Positions 17,876-26,433 of a DNA stretch of 64,000 nucleotides are shown here, piece by piece. The stretch is from positions 1 to 64,000 of the forward strand of contig NZ_BPQL01000069.1 in the NCBI RefSeq assembly GCF_022179225.1, written 5' to 3'. The position numbers were made by a program, and so were the translations under genes. Within the stretch, counting starts at the first letter, position 1. Each line of letters opens with the position of its first letter. The notes under the pieces are model-generated. The model was not told the origin of the DNA. It saw nothing but the letters and a program-made list of their open reading frames with translations, and did not search any database. This DNA comes from Methylobacterium goesingense. Its GTDB lineage: Bacteria > Pseudomonadota > Alphaproteobacteria > Rhizobiales > Beijerinckiaceae.

Positions 17876-18142
17876 ATGAACGAGGTCGACGCCCTCGAAC
17901 TCGTGCGCGCCGCGATCTGGACCGTGATCGTCGCCGCTGGCCCCGCCATCGGTGCCGCCATGCTGGTCGGCATCGCGGTGGCGCTGCTCCAGGCGTTGAC
18001 CCAGATCCAGGAGGTGACGCTCACCTTCGTGCCCAAGATCGTGGTCATCCTGCTGGTGCTGCTCGTTACCAGCTCGTTCATCGGGGCGCAGATCTACACC
18101 TTCGCCGAGGCCACCTACGGGCGCATCGTCACGGGGTTCTGA
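17876..18142 (+). CDS. fliQ: Flagellar export gate protein FliQ
   Basis: An 88-residue two-helix membrane protein of the type III export gate. Helix 1 contains IWTVIVAAGPAIGAAMLVGI; the loop carries QALTQIQEVTLTFVPKI, the typical FliQ motif; helix 2 contains VVILLVLLVTSSFIGAQI. It is separated from fliP and fliR. Its 3' end overlaps the 3' end of the convergent pxpA gene by 14 bases, so no spacer exists at this border. Confidence 0.92.
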   Translation: MNEVDALELVRAAIWTVIVAAGPAIGAAMLVGIAVALLQALTQIQEVTLTFVPKIVVILLVLLVTSSFIGAQIYTFAEATYGRIVTGF

Positions 18143-18899
18143 GGGCGAATCCGCGCAAGGCGATCCCGGCTTCTTCGAGGCGCGCCCGCACCGTTCGGGC
18201 CATCGCGATGGCGTGCGCGCTGTCGCCGTGCACGCAGACCGAATCGATGCGCGTCGGCAGATGCGTGCCCGCCGCCGTCACGATGGCGCCGGCGCGCACC
18301 ATCGCCAGCACCCGTTCGGCGGCCGCCTCCGGCTCCGTGACGAGCGCGCCCGCCTGTCCGCGCGGGATCAGCTGACCGTTCTCGTCGTAGCCGCGATCGG
18401 CGAAGATCTCCGCGTGGACGGCGAGACCCGCCGCCTCTCCCGCCGCGACCTGCTGCGTGCGGGCGATGGCGAGGAGCCCCAGCGTGGGATCGACGGCCCT
18501 GACGGCGCGGGCGACGGCATCGGCCGCATCGCGCTCCGCCGCCGCCCGGTTGGCGAGCGCGCCGTGCGCCTTGACGTAGCCGAGACGGTGCCCGGCCAGG
18601 GCGGCGAGACCCTGCGCGGCACCGACCTGATAGGCGACCTGCCGCTCGATCTCCGCCGCCGTCACCGGCATCGGCCGCCGCCCGAACCCGGGCAGATCCG
18701 CGTAGCCCGGATGCGCGCCGACCGCGACGCCGCGGGACCGGGCCAGCGCGAAAGTCTCGGCCATGATCTCGGGGTCCCCCGCATGGAACCCGCAGGCGAC
18801 GTTGGCCGAGGTGACGATGGCGAGCATGGCCGCGTCGTCGCCGCAGCGATAGGCGCCGAAGCCTTCGCCGAGGTCGGCGTTCAGGTCGATGGTCGGCAT
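18129..18899 (-). CDS. pxpA: 5-oxoprolinase subunit A (LamB/YcsF family)
   Basis: A 256-residue cytoplasmic enzyme subunit. Family motifs: IDLNADLGEGFGAY at the N-terminus, ANVACGFHAGDP, VGAHPGYADLPGFGRR, and VKAHGALAN. With PxpB and PxpC it cleaves 5-oxoproline (pyroglutamate) to glutamate using ATP. It is last in the minus-strand order pxpB-pxpC-pxpA, 25 bases after pxpC. The set is complete, so the activity is well supported. Confidence 0.9.
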   Translation of the reverse strand: MPTIDLNADLGEGFGAYRCGDDAAMLAIVTSANVACGFHAGDPEIMAETFALARSRGVAVGAHPGYADLPGFGRRPMPVTAAEIERQVAYQVGAAQGLAALAGHRLGYVKAHGALANRAAAERDAADAVARAVRAVDPTLGLLAIARTQQVAAGEAAGLAVHAEIFADRGYDENGQLIPRGQAGALVTEPEAAAERVLAMVRAGAIVTAAGTHLPTRIDSVCVHGDSAHAIAMARTVRARLEEAGIALRGFALRTP

Positions 18900-18924
18900 C
18901 GCGTCTCCTTGACTCCCGGCGATC

Positions 18925-19941
18925 CTACCCGAAGACGCCGTCGATGAGGTTGGTGCCGAGCAGGAATTCCGAGGTGAAGCGCGTGCGCAGGACGGGCCGG
19001 CGCGTCACGGCCGGGAGCAGGGCGGCGACTTCCGCCCGGCGCGCGGCCACGGCCTCGGCCAGCTCGACCGCGGCGAAGCGCAGGACCGTCCCGGGCCGGG
19101 CCTGGGCGAGCCGGCCGAGATCGGCGCCGATCACGGTCGCGATCTTGGGGTAGCCGCCGGTGGGCTGGCGGTCGGCCATCAGCACGAGGGGCTGGCCCGA
19201 GCCCGGCACCTGGATCGCCCCCATGGCGATCCCGTCCGAGACGATGTCGTGGGTCCGGGCCTGGATGGTCGGGCCTTCGAGGAAGCAGGCCATGCGGTCG
19301 CCGCGCGCGCCCACCCGCCAGGGGCCGGCCAGGAAGGCCGCGATGGCGCCCTCGGCGAAGTGATCGTCCTGGGGGCCGAGCACGATCCGGATCGTGTCCG
19401 GCGGCCGATGGAGGACGGGCAGGTCGAGCTGCGCGGCCTCGCCGATGACGGCGCGCGGTTCCAGCACCGGCAGGACATCCCCGGCCCGGAGGCCGCGCCC
19501 GTCGAGGCCGCCGAGACGGGACCGGGTGTGCGTGGCGGTGGAGCCGAGGACCGGCGCCACGTCGATCTGGCCCGCCACCGCGAGGCTGGTCCAGACGCCG
19601 GCCTCGCCAGCCCGGATGCCGAGGCGCTCGCCCGGGCGCAGGGTCAGGCCGATGGGGCAGGGCAGGGTGCGCCCGTCGAGGTCGATGCGGGGTGCGCCCC
19701 CCGCCAGCGCCACATCGACCGGTTCGCCCTCGACCGTCAGGGACATTCCGCCCAGCGAAACCTCGATGGCGGTAGCGCCGGGCGGGTTGTCCAGCGCCCG
19801 GTTCGCGCAGGCCAGCGCGAGGGGGTCCATCGGGCCGGCCGGCGTGATGCCGTAGCGCAGGTAGCCGTGGCGGCCGCCATCCTGCAGGGTGCTGCCGGCG
19901 CCGGCCGATAGGATGCGGATGCGGGTCCGGCAGCCCATCAA
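18925..19941 (-). CDS. pxpC: 5-oxoprolinase subunit C (biotin-dependent carboxylase-like)
   Basis: A 338-residue subunit. Motifs include GAGSTLQDGGRHGYLRYGIT with PAGPMD near the N-terminus, ANRALDNPPGATAIEVSLGG, RIVLGPQDDHF, and DGIAMGAIQVPGSGQPLVLM with GGYPKIATVI, all typical of the KipA/urea-amidolyase C-domain family. Older annotation calls these allophanate hydrolase subunit 2; the pxpA neighbour favours 5-oxoprolinase. The start overlaps the pxpB stop by four bases. Confidence 0.9.
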   Translation of the reverse strand: MMGCRTRIRILSAGAGSTLQDGGRHGYLRYGITPAGPMDPLALACANRALDNPPGATAIEVSLGGMSLTVEGEPVDVALAGGAPRIDLDGRTLPCPIGLTLRPGERLGIRAGEAGVWTSLAVAGQIDVAPVLGSTATHTRSRLGGLDGRGLRAGDVLPVLEPRAVIGEAAQLDLPVLHRPPDTIRIVLGPQDDHFAEGAIAAFLAGPWRVGARGDRMACFLEGPTIQARTHDIVSDGIAMGAIQVPGSGQPLVLMADRQPTGGYPKIATVIGADLGRLAQARPGTVLRFAAVELAEAVAARRAEVAALLPAVTRRPVLRTRFTSEFLLGTNLIDGVFG

Positions 19942-20684
19942 TCCTCCCGGCGGGCGATGATGTCGCCGCGTGCGGCCCGCGCGTCGAGTTCGGCGAAGGT
20001 CGCCGCGTCGATGGCCGCGAAGCGCAGGACGTCGCCGGGCTCGATGAGGAAATTCTCGGTCCGCGTCGTCGTGAAGAGCCGCTCGGGCGTTCGCCCGACC
20101 ATGTACCAGCCCGTGGGCATCGGCACGGTGGCGACCGCCGCCAGTCCGCCGCCGATCAGGATCGCGTTGGCCGGGTGGGGCGGGCGCGGCGAGGCGCGCC
20201 GGCCGATGGCGAGCGCATCCGGCAGGCCGCCCAGATAGGCGAAGCCCGGTGCGAAGCCGTACATGTAGACCCGGTACTCCGCTTGCGCGTGCAGGTCCGC
20301 GATCTCCGCCGGGGACAGGCCGGCCCAGTCGGCCACCGCCCCGATGTCCTCGGCAAGATCCGGGTCGTAGCAGCAGGGCAGGGTCCAGCGGCGCCCGCTT
20401 CCCGCCCGGGGGCGAGGCCCGGCGATGCCCGCCTCGACGAGGCGACAGAGATCGGCCCGGTCGAGCACCAGGGGATCGTAGTGGATCATCAGGGAGCGGT
20501 AGGTCGGCACCGTTTCGCGCAGGCCCGGAACGGCCGCCTCCGCGAGGGCGGCGTCGAGGGCCAGCACGCGCGCGTTCAGGTCCGGATCGACCCTGGCTCC
20601 GAACTCGACCACCAGGGCCGTTTCCCCCGCGTCGCGCATGCGCACCGGTTCGATGCCCGCCTCGCTTCGACCCTGCACGGCCAC
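19938..20684 (-). CDS. pxpB: 5-oxoprolinase subunit B (KipI-like)
   Basis: A 248-residue subunit, first gene of the pxp unit. Motifs: RDAGETALVVEFG near residue 17, ETVPTYRSLMIHYDP, LPCCYDPDLAEDI, YMYGFAPGFAYLGGLPDAL, and GGGLAAVATVPMPTGWYMVG with RTPERLF. These are hallmarks of the KipI family (carboxyltransferase domain, subdomain C/D). An internal ATG at 20639 could be the real start, since homology begins there; the upstream ATG is kept because it is open and in frame. Confidence 0.9.
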   Translation of the reverse strand: MAVQGRSEAGIEPVRMRDAGETALVVEFGARVDPDLNARVLALDAALAEAAVPGLRETVPTYRSLMIHYDPLVLDRADLCRLVEAGIAGPRPRAGSGRRWTLPCCYDPDLAEDIGAVADWAGLSPAEIADLHAQAEYRVYMYGFAPGFAYLGGLPDALAIGRRASPRPPHPANAILIGGGLAAVATVPMPTGWYMVGRTPERLFTTTRTENFLIEPGDVLRFAAIDAATFAELDARAARGDIIARRED

Positions 20685-20786
20685 GCCCTCGAGCCTCCCG
20701 GCGCCGAAACCCCGAGCCGGCGCGAGCGGCAGCGTTTCACAGCACGGGCGAGCTGACGAGTCCCCGATGCGGTGCGGCGCGTGAGT

Positions 20787-21056
20787 TCAATGTGTGCCCG
20801 AGACCTGCCGGTTCCGCTTCTTCTCGCGCTGATAGGCGTTGATCGCCTGGGCGCAGGGGCGCGAGAGCTTGCGGATGTTCTGCCGGAAGCAGGCCTCCAC
20901 CTCCGGGCCGCCCGGCGCATGCATGCTGCAATGCTCCAGGTAATCGCCGGTGCAGGACAGCTTGAGGAGTTCGCGCATCGGGGTCGGCTGGGCTGCCGCC
21001 GCAGCGGGCACGAGGACGACGCCGAGGACGAGGACGGTGGAGCGAAGGAGAAGCAT
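20787..21056 (-). CDS. Small secreted cysteine-rich-repeat protein
   Basis: An 89-residue protein with a clear signal peptide (LLLRSTVLVLGVVLVPAAAAAQ). The mature part carries four cysteines in the order C-x7-C-x12-C-x11-C, within LSCTGDYLEHCSMHAPGG, EVEACFRQNIRKLSRPCAQA. This resembles the GLG1-type cysteine-rich repeat found in small secreted proteins of rhizobial-group bacteria. Function unknown. It lies between pxpB and a DUF6894-like gene, all on the minus strand. Confidence 0.7.
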   Translation of the reverse strand: MLLLRSTVLVLGVVLVPAAAAAQPTPMRELLKLSCTGDYLEHCSMHAPGGPEVEACFRQNIRKLSRPCAQAINAYQREKKRNRQVSGTH

Positions 21057-21171
21057 GGGTCGGCAGGTGCTTTCGAATCAGAATGACGGAATCATCTTTT
21101 AACGCCCAAGTGACGCTTCCCGACGCATGAAGTCGAGCATTTCACGCGCTTCGACCTCCGAAGGCCACAGG

Positions 21172-21399
21172 TCAGGCGCCGCAGACGGGGGCCTGATAAG
21201 AAATTCCGTTGGTTTCGTCGAAGATCTCGACCACCCAGCTTCGCGTCGCGTTACAGCTTGAGGCCGCGGTGCGGCGGCAGGCTTTGGCGAGCCGATCTGC
21301 AATTTGCATGGCTTCTGCAAGCAACGAGGTCTCGAGTGCTTCCGGCGCCTGCCAGATCATGGCATGGGCCGAGCGGATCTGAAGGCGAAATTCGAACAT
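21172..21399 (-). CDS. Small DUF6894-like protein
   Basis: A 75-residue protein starting MFEFRLQIRSAHAMIW, with TSLLAEAMQIADRLAKACRR in the middle and SWVVEIFDETNGISY near the end. The order 'short strand, Ala-rich helix, W-x-V-E-I-x-D-E' resembles DUF6894 proteins, which are very numerous in Methylobacterium. AGGG four bases before the ATG at 21399 supports this start; an ATG at 21423 would add eight residues. Function unknown. Confidence 0.55.
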   Translation of the reverse strand: MFEFRLQIRSAHAMIWQAPEALETSLLAEAMQIADRLAKACRRTAASSCNATRSWVVEIFDETNGISYQAPVCGA

Positions 21400-21664
21400 C
21401 GGACCCTGCATCGAAATCGTCATTGTGTTTTTACATCGGCGCGTGTGGTCGTATTTCCTAAAGATTGCGTCAGACACCGACAAGGTCATGGCAATGCCCA
21501 AGGGTCCATTCGGCTTGTCCGAGCGTCCCATTCGCCGGCCGGATGCGGCCAATCCCGTGGCGCGGCGGTCGGCGGGGCCCCCGCCGCCGGCCGGGCAGGC
21601 GACCCTCGCGCAAGCTTGGGGCGCGACAAGCCCCCGTTCCAGACACGGGGGTTGAGCATCCGCC
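21400..21664. other. Intergenic region before flhA
   Basis: The region separates the minus-strand DUF6894-like gene from plus-strand flhA and presumably contains promoters in both directions. The portion near 21420-21470 is more AT-rich than its surroundings. No gene or clear regulatory box was found. Confidence 0.4.
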
Positions 21665-23746
21665 ATGGCGGCAAGCGAAGCGATCGCGGGAGAGCGCCGG
21701 TCCCAGCGGGACATCGGGTTCGCGGCGGGCATCGTCGCCATCCTGGCGATCCTGTTCCTGCCGGTGCCGGCGATCCTGCTCGACATCGGGCTCGCCTTCT
21801 CGATCGCCCTGTCGGTGCTGATCCTGATGGTGGCGCTCTGGATCAAGAAGCCGCTCGAATTCTCGGCCTTTCCCACCGTCCTCCTCATCGCGACCCTGCT
21901 GCGCCTGGCGCTCGGCATCGCCACCACCCGGCTGATCCTGGCCAACGGTCAGCACGGCGTCTCGGCGGCCGGCCACGTCATCCAGGGCTTCTCGCAATTC
22001 GTGATGAGCGGCGATTTCGTCATCGGGATCGTGGTCTTCCTGATCCTGATCACGGTGAACTTCCTCGTCATCACCAAGGGCGCCACCCGCATCGCCGAGG
22101 TCGGCGCGCGCTTCACCCTCGACGCGATCCCCGGCAAGCAGATGGCGATCGACGCCGATCTCAATGCCGGGCTGATCGACGACAAGGAGGCGCAATCCCG
22201 CCGCCGCGAACTGGAGGAGGAGAGCGCCTTCTTCGGCTCCATGGACGGCGCCTCGAAGTTCGTGCGCGGCGAGGCCATCGCTTCGCTGATCACCATCGCC
22301 GTCAACGTGTTCGGCGGCATCATCATCGGCACCACCCGCCACGGCATGCCGCTCGGCCAGGCGGCGGAGGTGTTCACGAAGCTCTCCGTCGGCGACGGTC
22401 TCGTCTCGCAGATCCCGGCCCTGATCGTCTCGCTGGCCGCCGGCCTCCTCGTCTCGAAGGGCGGTACGCGCGGCACCGCCGAGCAGGCGGTGATGGGCCA
22501 GCTCGGCGCCTATCCGCGCGCCCTGTCGGTGGCCGCGGCCCTCATGTTCATGTTCGCCCTGGTGCCGGGCCTGCCCTTCGTGCCCTTCATGGTGCTCTCC
22601 GGGCTGATGGCCTTCACCGCCTACGCGATCCCGAAGAAGATCGCGGCGCAGAAGGCCATCGTCGACGCCAAGGCGGTGGCCGACGAGGAGAAGAAGCAGG
22701 TCGCGGTGCGCGAATCCGTCAAGGAGTCGCTCAAGACGCCGGAGATCGAACTCTGCCTCGGGCGCCAGGTCTCGGCGCAGCTCCAGGGCACGCAATCCGA
22801 GCTGTCGCACCGGGTCGCCAAGATGCGCCGCAAGTTCGCGCGCCAGTACGGCTTCGTGGTGCCGGACATCAAGCTGACCGACAGCCTCGCCGTGCCGCCG
22901 AAATGCTACCAGATCCTCATCCACGGTACCGTTGTGGCGACCCAGGAATTGCGGCCAGGCGAACTCCTCGTGGTGGTGGGCGACGGCCCGGTGCCGGACG
23001 TGCCGAGCGACGAGGTCCGCGAGCCCGCCTTCGGCATGAAGGCGCGCTGGGTGCTCGACGCCTATGCGGGCGAGGTGCGGCGCGGCGGCTTCGAGCCCAT
23101 CGACGGCTCCTCCGTGCTGCTGACCCACCTCTCGGAGGTCATCCGCAACAACCTGCCGACGCTGCTGTCCTACAAGGACATGCGTAACCTGCTCGACCGC
23201 CTCGACCCGGAGTACAAGCGCCTGCTCGACGAGATCTGCCCGTCGCAGATTTCCTATTCGGGCCTCCAGGCGGTCCTCAAGCTCCTGCTCTCCGAGCGGG
23301 TCTCGATCCGCAACCTGCACCTCATCCTGGAGGCGGTGGCCGAGATCACGCCGCATGCACGCCGGGCCGAGCAGATCGCCGAGCATGTCCGCATGCGCAT
23401 CGCCCAGCAGATCTGCGGGGATCTGGCCGAGAACGGCGTGCTCGCGGTGCTGCGCTTGGGAAGCGCCTGGGACCTCTCCTTCCACCAGAGCCTGAAGCGC
23501 GACGGCAAGGGCGAGGTCATCGAGTTCGACATCGACCCGCGCCTCGTGGAGCAGTTCGGCACCGAGGCCTCGGAGGCCATCCGCAAGCAGATGCGCGAGA
23601 CCCGCAGCTTCGCCCTCGTCACCGCGCCGGATGCCCGCCCCTACGTGCGCATGATCATCGAGCGGCTCTACCCGACGCTGGCCGTGCTCTCGCACCTCGA
23701 GATCGCCCGCGGGGTCGAGATCCGCTCCCTCGGGACGATCTCGTGA
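21665..23746 (+). CDS. flhA: Flagellar export gate protein FlhA
   Basis: A 693-residue core protein of the flagellar type III export gate. The N-terminal half has eight membrane helices. The FHIPEP-type signature region includes [20 protein letters not shown] and a cytoplasmic FHIPEP loop ([40 protein letters not shown]). The C-terminal half (from ~residue 355) is the soluble substrate/chaperone-docking domain, ending with [16 protein letters not shown]. The start codon overlaps nothing, and the stop overlaps the GTG start of fliR by four bases. Confidence 0.95.
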   Translation: MAASEAIAGERRSQRDIGFAAGIVAILAILFLPVPAILLDIGLAFSIALSVLILMVALWIKKPLEFSAFPTVLLIATLLRLALGIATTRLILANGQHGVSAAGHVIQGFSQFVMSGDFVIGIVVFLILITVNFLVITKGATRIAEVGARFTLDAIPGKQMAIDADLNAGLIDDKEAQSRRRELEEESAFFGSMDGASKFVRGEAIASLITIAVNVFGGIIIGTTRHGMPLGQAAEVFTKLSVGDGLVSQIPALIVSLAAGLLVSKGGTRGTAEQAVMGQLGAYPRALSVAAALMFMFALVPGLPFVPFMVLSGLMAFTAYAIPKKIAAQKAIVDAKAVADEEKKQVAVRESVKESLKTPEIELCLGRQVSAQLQGTQSELSHRVAKMRRKFARQYGFVVPDIKLTDSLAVPPKCYQILIHGTVVATQELRPGELLVVVGDGPVPDVPSDEVREPAFGMKARWVLDAYAGEVRRGGFEPIDGSSVLLTHLSEVIRNNLPTLLSYKDMRNLLDRLDPEYKRLLDEICPSQISYSGLQAVLKLLLSERVSIRNLHLILEAVAEITPHARRAEQIAEHVRMRIAQQICGDLAENGVLAVLRLGSAWDLSFHQSLKRDGKGEVIEFDIDPRLVEQFGTEASEAIRKQMRETRSFALVTAPDARPYVRMIIERLYPTLAVLSHLEIARGVEIRSLGTIS

Positions 23747-24516
23747 CCGCGCTGGTCGCCTCGGGTCTCCTGGGTCCGGAAAGCTTCCTCGGCGTCTTCC
23801 TGATCTTCTGCCGCGTCGGTGCCTGCCTCCTCATCGTTCCGGGCTTCTCCAGCCCCCGCGTGCCGGCCCAGGTCCGCCTCCTCATCTCGCTGGCGGTCTC
23901 GCTGGCTCTCAGCCCCCTGCTGCTGCCTCTGTTCCAGGGCAAGCTCTCGGCCCAGGACCCCGGCGCGACCCTCGCCTGGATCGTCACCGAGAGCCTGACG
24001 GGCCTCGTCCTCGGCTTCCTCGGGCGGATCTTCTACGTGGTTCTGGAAACGGTGGTGAACGCCGCCGTCACCATGGTGGGCTTCGGCGGAATGCCGGGCT
24101 CGGTGGCCGAGGGCATGGACCCGGTGCCGGCCGTCGAGGCGATGATCATGATGGCGGCCGCCGCCCTGCTGTTCGCCGCCGACCTGCACTGGGAGCTGTT
24201 CCGGGGGCTGATCGATTCCTACAGCCGCATCCCCCCCGGCGAGGGCATCGGCTCGCAGGCCGCCCTGGTGCGCATCGTCGATCAGGTCACGACCGCCTTC
24301 GTGCTGGGACTGCGCATCACCTCGCCCTTCCTCATCTACGCGGTCGCGGTGAACCTCGCGGCCGGTTTCATCAACAAGCTCGTTCCGCAGATCCCGGTCT
24401 ACTTCATCGCCACGCCGTTCATCATGGCCGGGGGCCTGCTGCTGCTCTACGCCATCACCAACGAGTTCATGATGCAGTTCGTGATGGGTTACTTCGACTA
24501 CCTGCGCCGGGGCTGA
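23743..24516 (+). CDS. fliR: Flagellar export gate protein FliR
   Basis: A 257-residue membrane protein with about six helices, starting at a GTG that overlaps the flhA stop (GTGA). Features: [54 protein letters not shown], and [18 protein letters not shown] segment (here [16 protein letters not shown]). FliP, FliQ and FliR together form the export gate core. Order flhA-fliR is as in rhizobia. Confidence 0.93.
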   Translation: MTALVASGLLGPESFLGVFLIFCRVGACLLIVPGFSSPRVPAQVRLLISLAVSLALSPLLLPLFQGKLSAQDPGATLAWIVTESLTGLVLGFLGRIFYVVLETVVNAAVTMVGFGGMPGSVAEGMDPVPAVEAMIMMAAAALLFAADLHWELFRGLIDSYSRIPPGEGIGSQAALVRIVDQVTTAFVLGLRITSPFLIYAVAVNLAAGFINKLVPQIPVYFIATPFIMAGGLLLLYAITNEFMMQFVMGYFDYLRRG

Positions 24517-24520
24517 GCCG

Positions 24521-24922
24521 ATGACCACGCGCCTCCGGCTGATCCGTGCCCAGCGCCTCCTCAAGGTCCAGGAACAGATGCGAGGCATCGCCGAGCGCGA
24601 CCTCGCCGAGACCCGGGGCAAGGCCGCCAAGGTGGAGGCCGACCGGGCCGCCATGCTGGCCACGCTGGCCGGCGAGACCATGCACGGCCTCTTCCTCGAT
24701 GCCGCGGCGCGCCGTCTGCGGGCGCTCGCCGGCGAGGCGACGGATCTCGCCGCCACCGCCGCCCAGCAGTCCGAGACCGTCCGCGCCCGGGGCCTGGCCG
24801 AGAAGCGGGCCGAGCGCCAGACCGAGAGCCTCGTCCGGCTGCGCGCCCACGAGCGCGAGCAGGCCGATATGCTGGAACAGCTCGACCTGATGGTCGCGCG
24901 GGCCGGGACGCCGCGGGACTGA
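24521..24922 (+). CDS. FliJ-like coiled-coil export protein (candidate)
   Basis: A 133-residue, highly charged, almost wholly helical protein rich in Ala, Arg, Glu and Leu (RLRLIRAQRLLKVQEQMRGI; RARGLAEKRAERQTESLV). Size, composition and position four bases after fliR in an export operon fit FliJ, the coiled-coil stalk that works with FliI/FliH. FliJ sequences diverge so far that homology cannot be shown by eye, hence no gene symbol. A general coiled-coil chaperone is the alternative. Confidence 0.75.
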   Translation: MTTRLRLIRAQRLLKVQEQMRGIAERDLAETRGKAAKVEADRAAMLATLAGETMHGLFLDAAARRLRALAGEATDLAATAAQQSETVRARGLAEKRAERQTESLVRLRAHEREQADMLEQLDLMVARAGTPRD

Positions 24923-25034
24923 CGGGTTGCGCTGGATGCCGGCGCAAGCCTGCCGAAAGCCACGGCGCCTATCCCTGTCGACCATCGGCGCTCTCGAATC
25001 CGAATCGCGGCGTCCGCCAACAGAAGATCTGCAC

Positions 25035-25076
25035 GAGACGACCCGCAAGAGACGACCCGCAAGAGACGACCCGCAT
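25035..25076. repeat. Three 14-bp tandem copies directly before flgJ
   Basis: GAGACGACCCGCAA is repeated at 25035, 25049 and 25063; the last copy ends in AT of the ATG start codon (25075). Each copy contains a purine-rich GAGA that could act as a weak ribosome binding site. The copies are identical apart from the final base, which implies a recent expansion or active maintenance. Confidence 0.9.
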
Positions 25077-25545
25077 GAGCATCTCGCCCCCCACCGACAT
25101 CGTCCTCGATGTCGCCCGCGCCGCCGATCCGGGCCGCGTGCAGGAAGCCACCGCCAAGCTGTCGGCGCCCGGGACCGACCCGGCGGCCTTCGGCGACGCA
25201 TACCGCATGGCCGGCACCTCCGTGCACATGCCGCTCGATGCCCGCGGCACCCTCACGGCGCTCCAGACCGACAACGCGGTCTCCGGCGCCGGCAAGGCGG
25301 GCGATCCCTACAAGCAGTTCGAGGCCTTCGTCCTGCGCCAGTTCGTCGAGACGATGATGCCGGCCAAGTCCAACGCGGTGTTCGGCAAGGGCAATGCCGG
25401 GGGCATCTGGAAATCGATGCTGGCCGATCAGGTCGGCACCCAGGTCGCCAAGGCGGGCGGCCTCGGCATCGCCCGGCTGCTGGAGGCGGCCCGCCCCCTG
25501 AACACGCCCGCCCCCGCACCGGCCTCCAAGACCTCGGACATCTGA
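25075..25545 (+). CDS. flgJ: Rod-binding protein, FlgJ N-terminal type
   Basis: A 156-residue protein. Residues ~78-140 match the rod-binding domain: DPYKQFEAFVLRQFVETMMP, then GKGNAGGIWKSMLADQVGTQ and GGLGIARLL. It lacks the C-terminal muramidase half of enteric FlgJ. In this group that activity comes from a separate transglycosylase, for which the SLT gene at 45.0-45.6 kb is a good partner. It is preceded by three tandem repeats that run into the start codon. Confidence 0.88.
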   Translation: MSISPPTDIVLDVARAADPGRVQEATAKLSAPGTDPAAFGDAYRMAGTSVHMPLDARGTLTALQTDNAVSGAGKAGDPYKQFEAFVLRQFVETMMPAKSNAVFGKGNAGGIWKSMLADQVGTQVAKAGGLGIARLLEAARPLNTPAPAPASKTSDI

Positions 25546-25554
25546 AGGCGCCCC

Positions 25555-25884
25555 ATGCTGATCGCATCCCTGAAGCGGCTCGAAGACACGGTGGCGGCGG
25601 AGACCGAGGCGCTGATGGCCCACCGCCCGATCGACCAGGAGGCTGTGAACCGGCGGAAAAGCCAGAGCCTGCTCGAGCTCACCCGCCTGACGCGGGGCCT
25701 CGATCCCGACCAGCTCGACGCCCCCGTGATCGACCAGCTCCTGCGCCTGCGCGGTGTGCTGGAGCGCAACCAGGCCACCGTCGGCCTGCATCTGCGCGCC
25801 GTTGAGGAGATCTCCGGCATCGTCGCGGATTCCCTGCGCGACGCGGAATCCGACGGCACCTATTCCGGTCACGTCCGGCGCTGA
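25555..25884 (+). CDS. FlgN-like flagellar chaperone (candidate)
   Basis: A 109-residue soluble helical protein (LIASLKRLEDTVAAETEALM; LSRGL-like central helix RLTRGLDPDQLD; LRGVLERNQATVGLHLRAVE). Length, helical content and place directly after flgJ agree with FlgN, the chaperone of FlgK and FlgL, in rhizobial clusters. Sequence likeness to enteric FlgN is weak by eye, so the name is provisional. It starts nine bases after flgJ. Confidence 0.75.
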   Translation: MLIASLKRLEDTVAAETEALMAHRPIDQEAVNRRKSQSLLELTRLTRGLDPDQLDAPVIDQLLRLRGVLERNQATVGLHLRAVEEISGIVADSLRDAESDGTYSGHVRR

Positions 25885-25899
25885 GATCGAACGCCAGCC

Positions 25900-26346
25900 A
25901 TGCGCATCCTCGTCACCGGCCTCTGGATCTGCGGCCTCACCATCCTGTCCTGTTACGGGGCGGTGACCTGGGGGGAGGGGCTGTTCGCCAAGAAGGCCGA
26001 ACCCTACCTTGAAGGCCTGCAGTACCAGAAGCTGCCACCCATCAACGTTCCGATGGTGGTCGACGGCAAGGTGCAGGGTTACATCGTAGCCGTGCTGATC
26101 TTCACCGCCGATGCGCGGCTGATGCACACGCTCTCGGTGCCGCCCAACGCTTTCGTGGTCGACGAAACCTTTCGGCAGATCTACACGGACCCGGCGATCG
26201 ATTTCAAACGCCTGTCCCGCTACAACGTCACCCAGCGCCTCGCCGAGATCCGCAAACAGGTCAATGTCCGCCTGGGCTCGGACGTGGTGAAGGACGTGCT
26301 GGTCGAGGAGTTCAACTTCGTCGCCAAGCGCGAAGTTCGATCCTGA
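25900..26346 (+). CDS. Membrane-anchored periplasmic protein of the flagellar cluster, unknown
   Basis: A 148-residue protein: an N-terminal membrane anchor (RILVTGLWICGLTILSCYGA) then a periplasmic domain (YLEGLQYQKLPPINVPMVV; GYIVAVLIFTADARLMHTLS; VTQRLAEIRKQVNVRLGSDV, VKDVLVEEFNFV). The plan - anchor, two-strand central part, helix, final strand - recalls FliL, but a normal fliL is encoded at 34.8 kb. It closes the flhA operon and belongs to the conserved unknowns of such clusters. Confidence 0.75.
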   Translation: MRILVTGLWICGLTILSCYGAVTWGEGLFAKKAEPYLEGLQYQKLPPINVPMVVDGKVQGYIVAVLIFTADARLMHTLSVPPNAFVVDETFRQIYTDPAIDFKRLSRYNVTQRLAEIRKQVNVRLGSDVVKDVLVEEFNFVAKREVRS

Positions 26347-26433
26347 GCCCCGTCACGGGGCGCGACGCCGCTCGGGGTCCGTGTCCCGCATCCTGATCCT
26401 CGCCGCGTCGGTGGCCGCCTCGGCGAAGGGCGC

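Noticed and set aside
21099-21320. Possible 73-codon minus-strand gene ending near 21099
   Set aside because: Most of it overlaps the DUF6894-like gene in another frame, and only the last 25 residues look protein-like. No ribosome binding site was seen.
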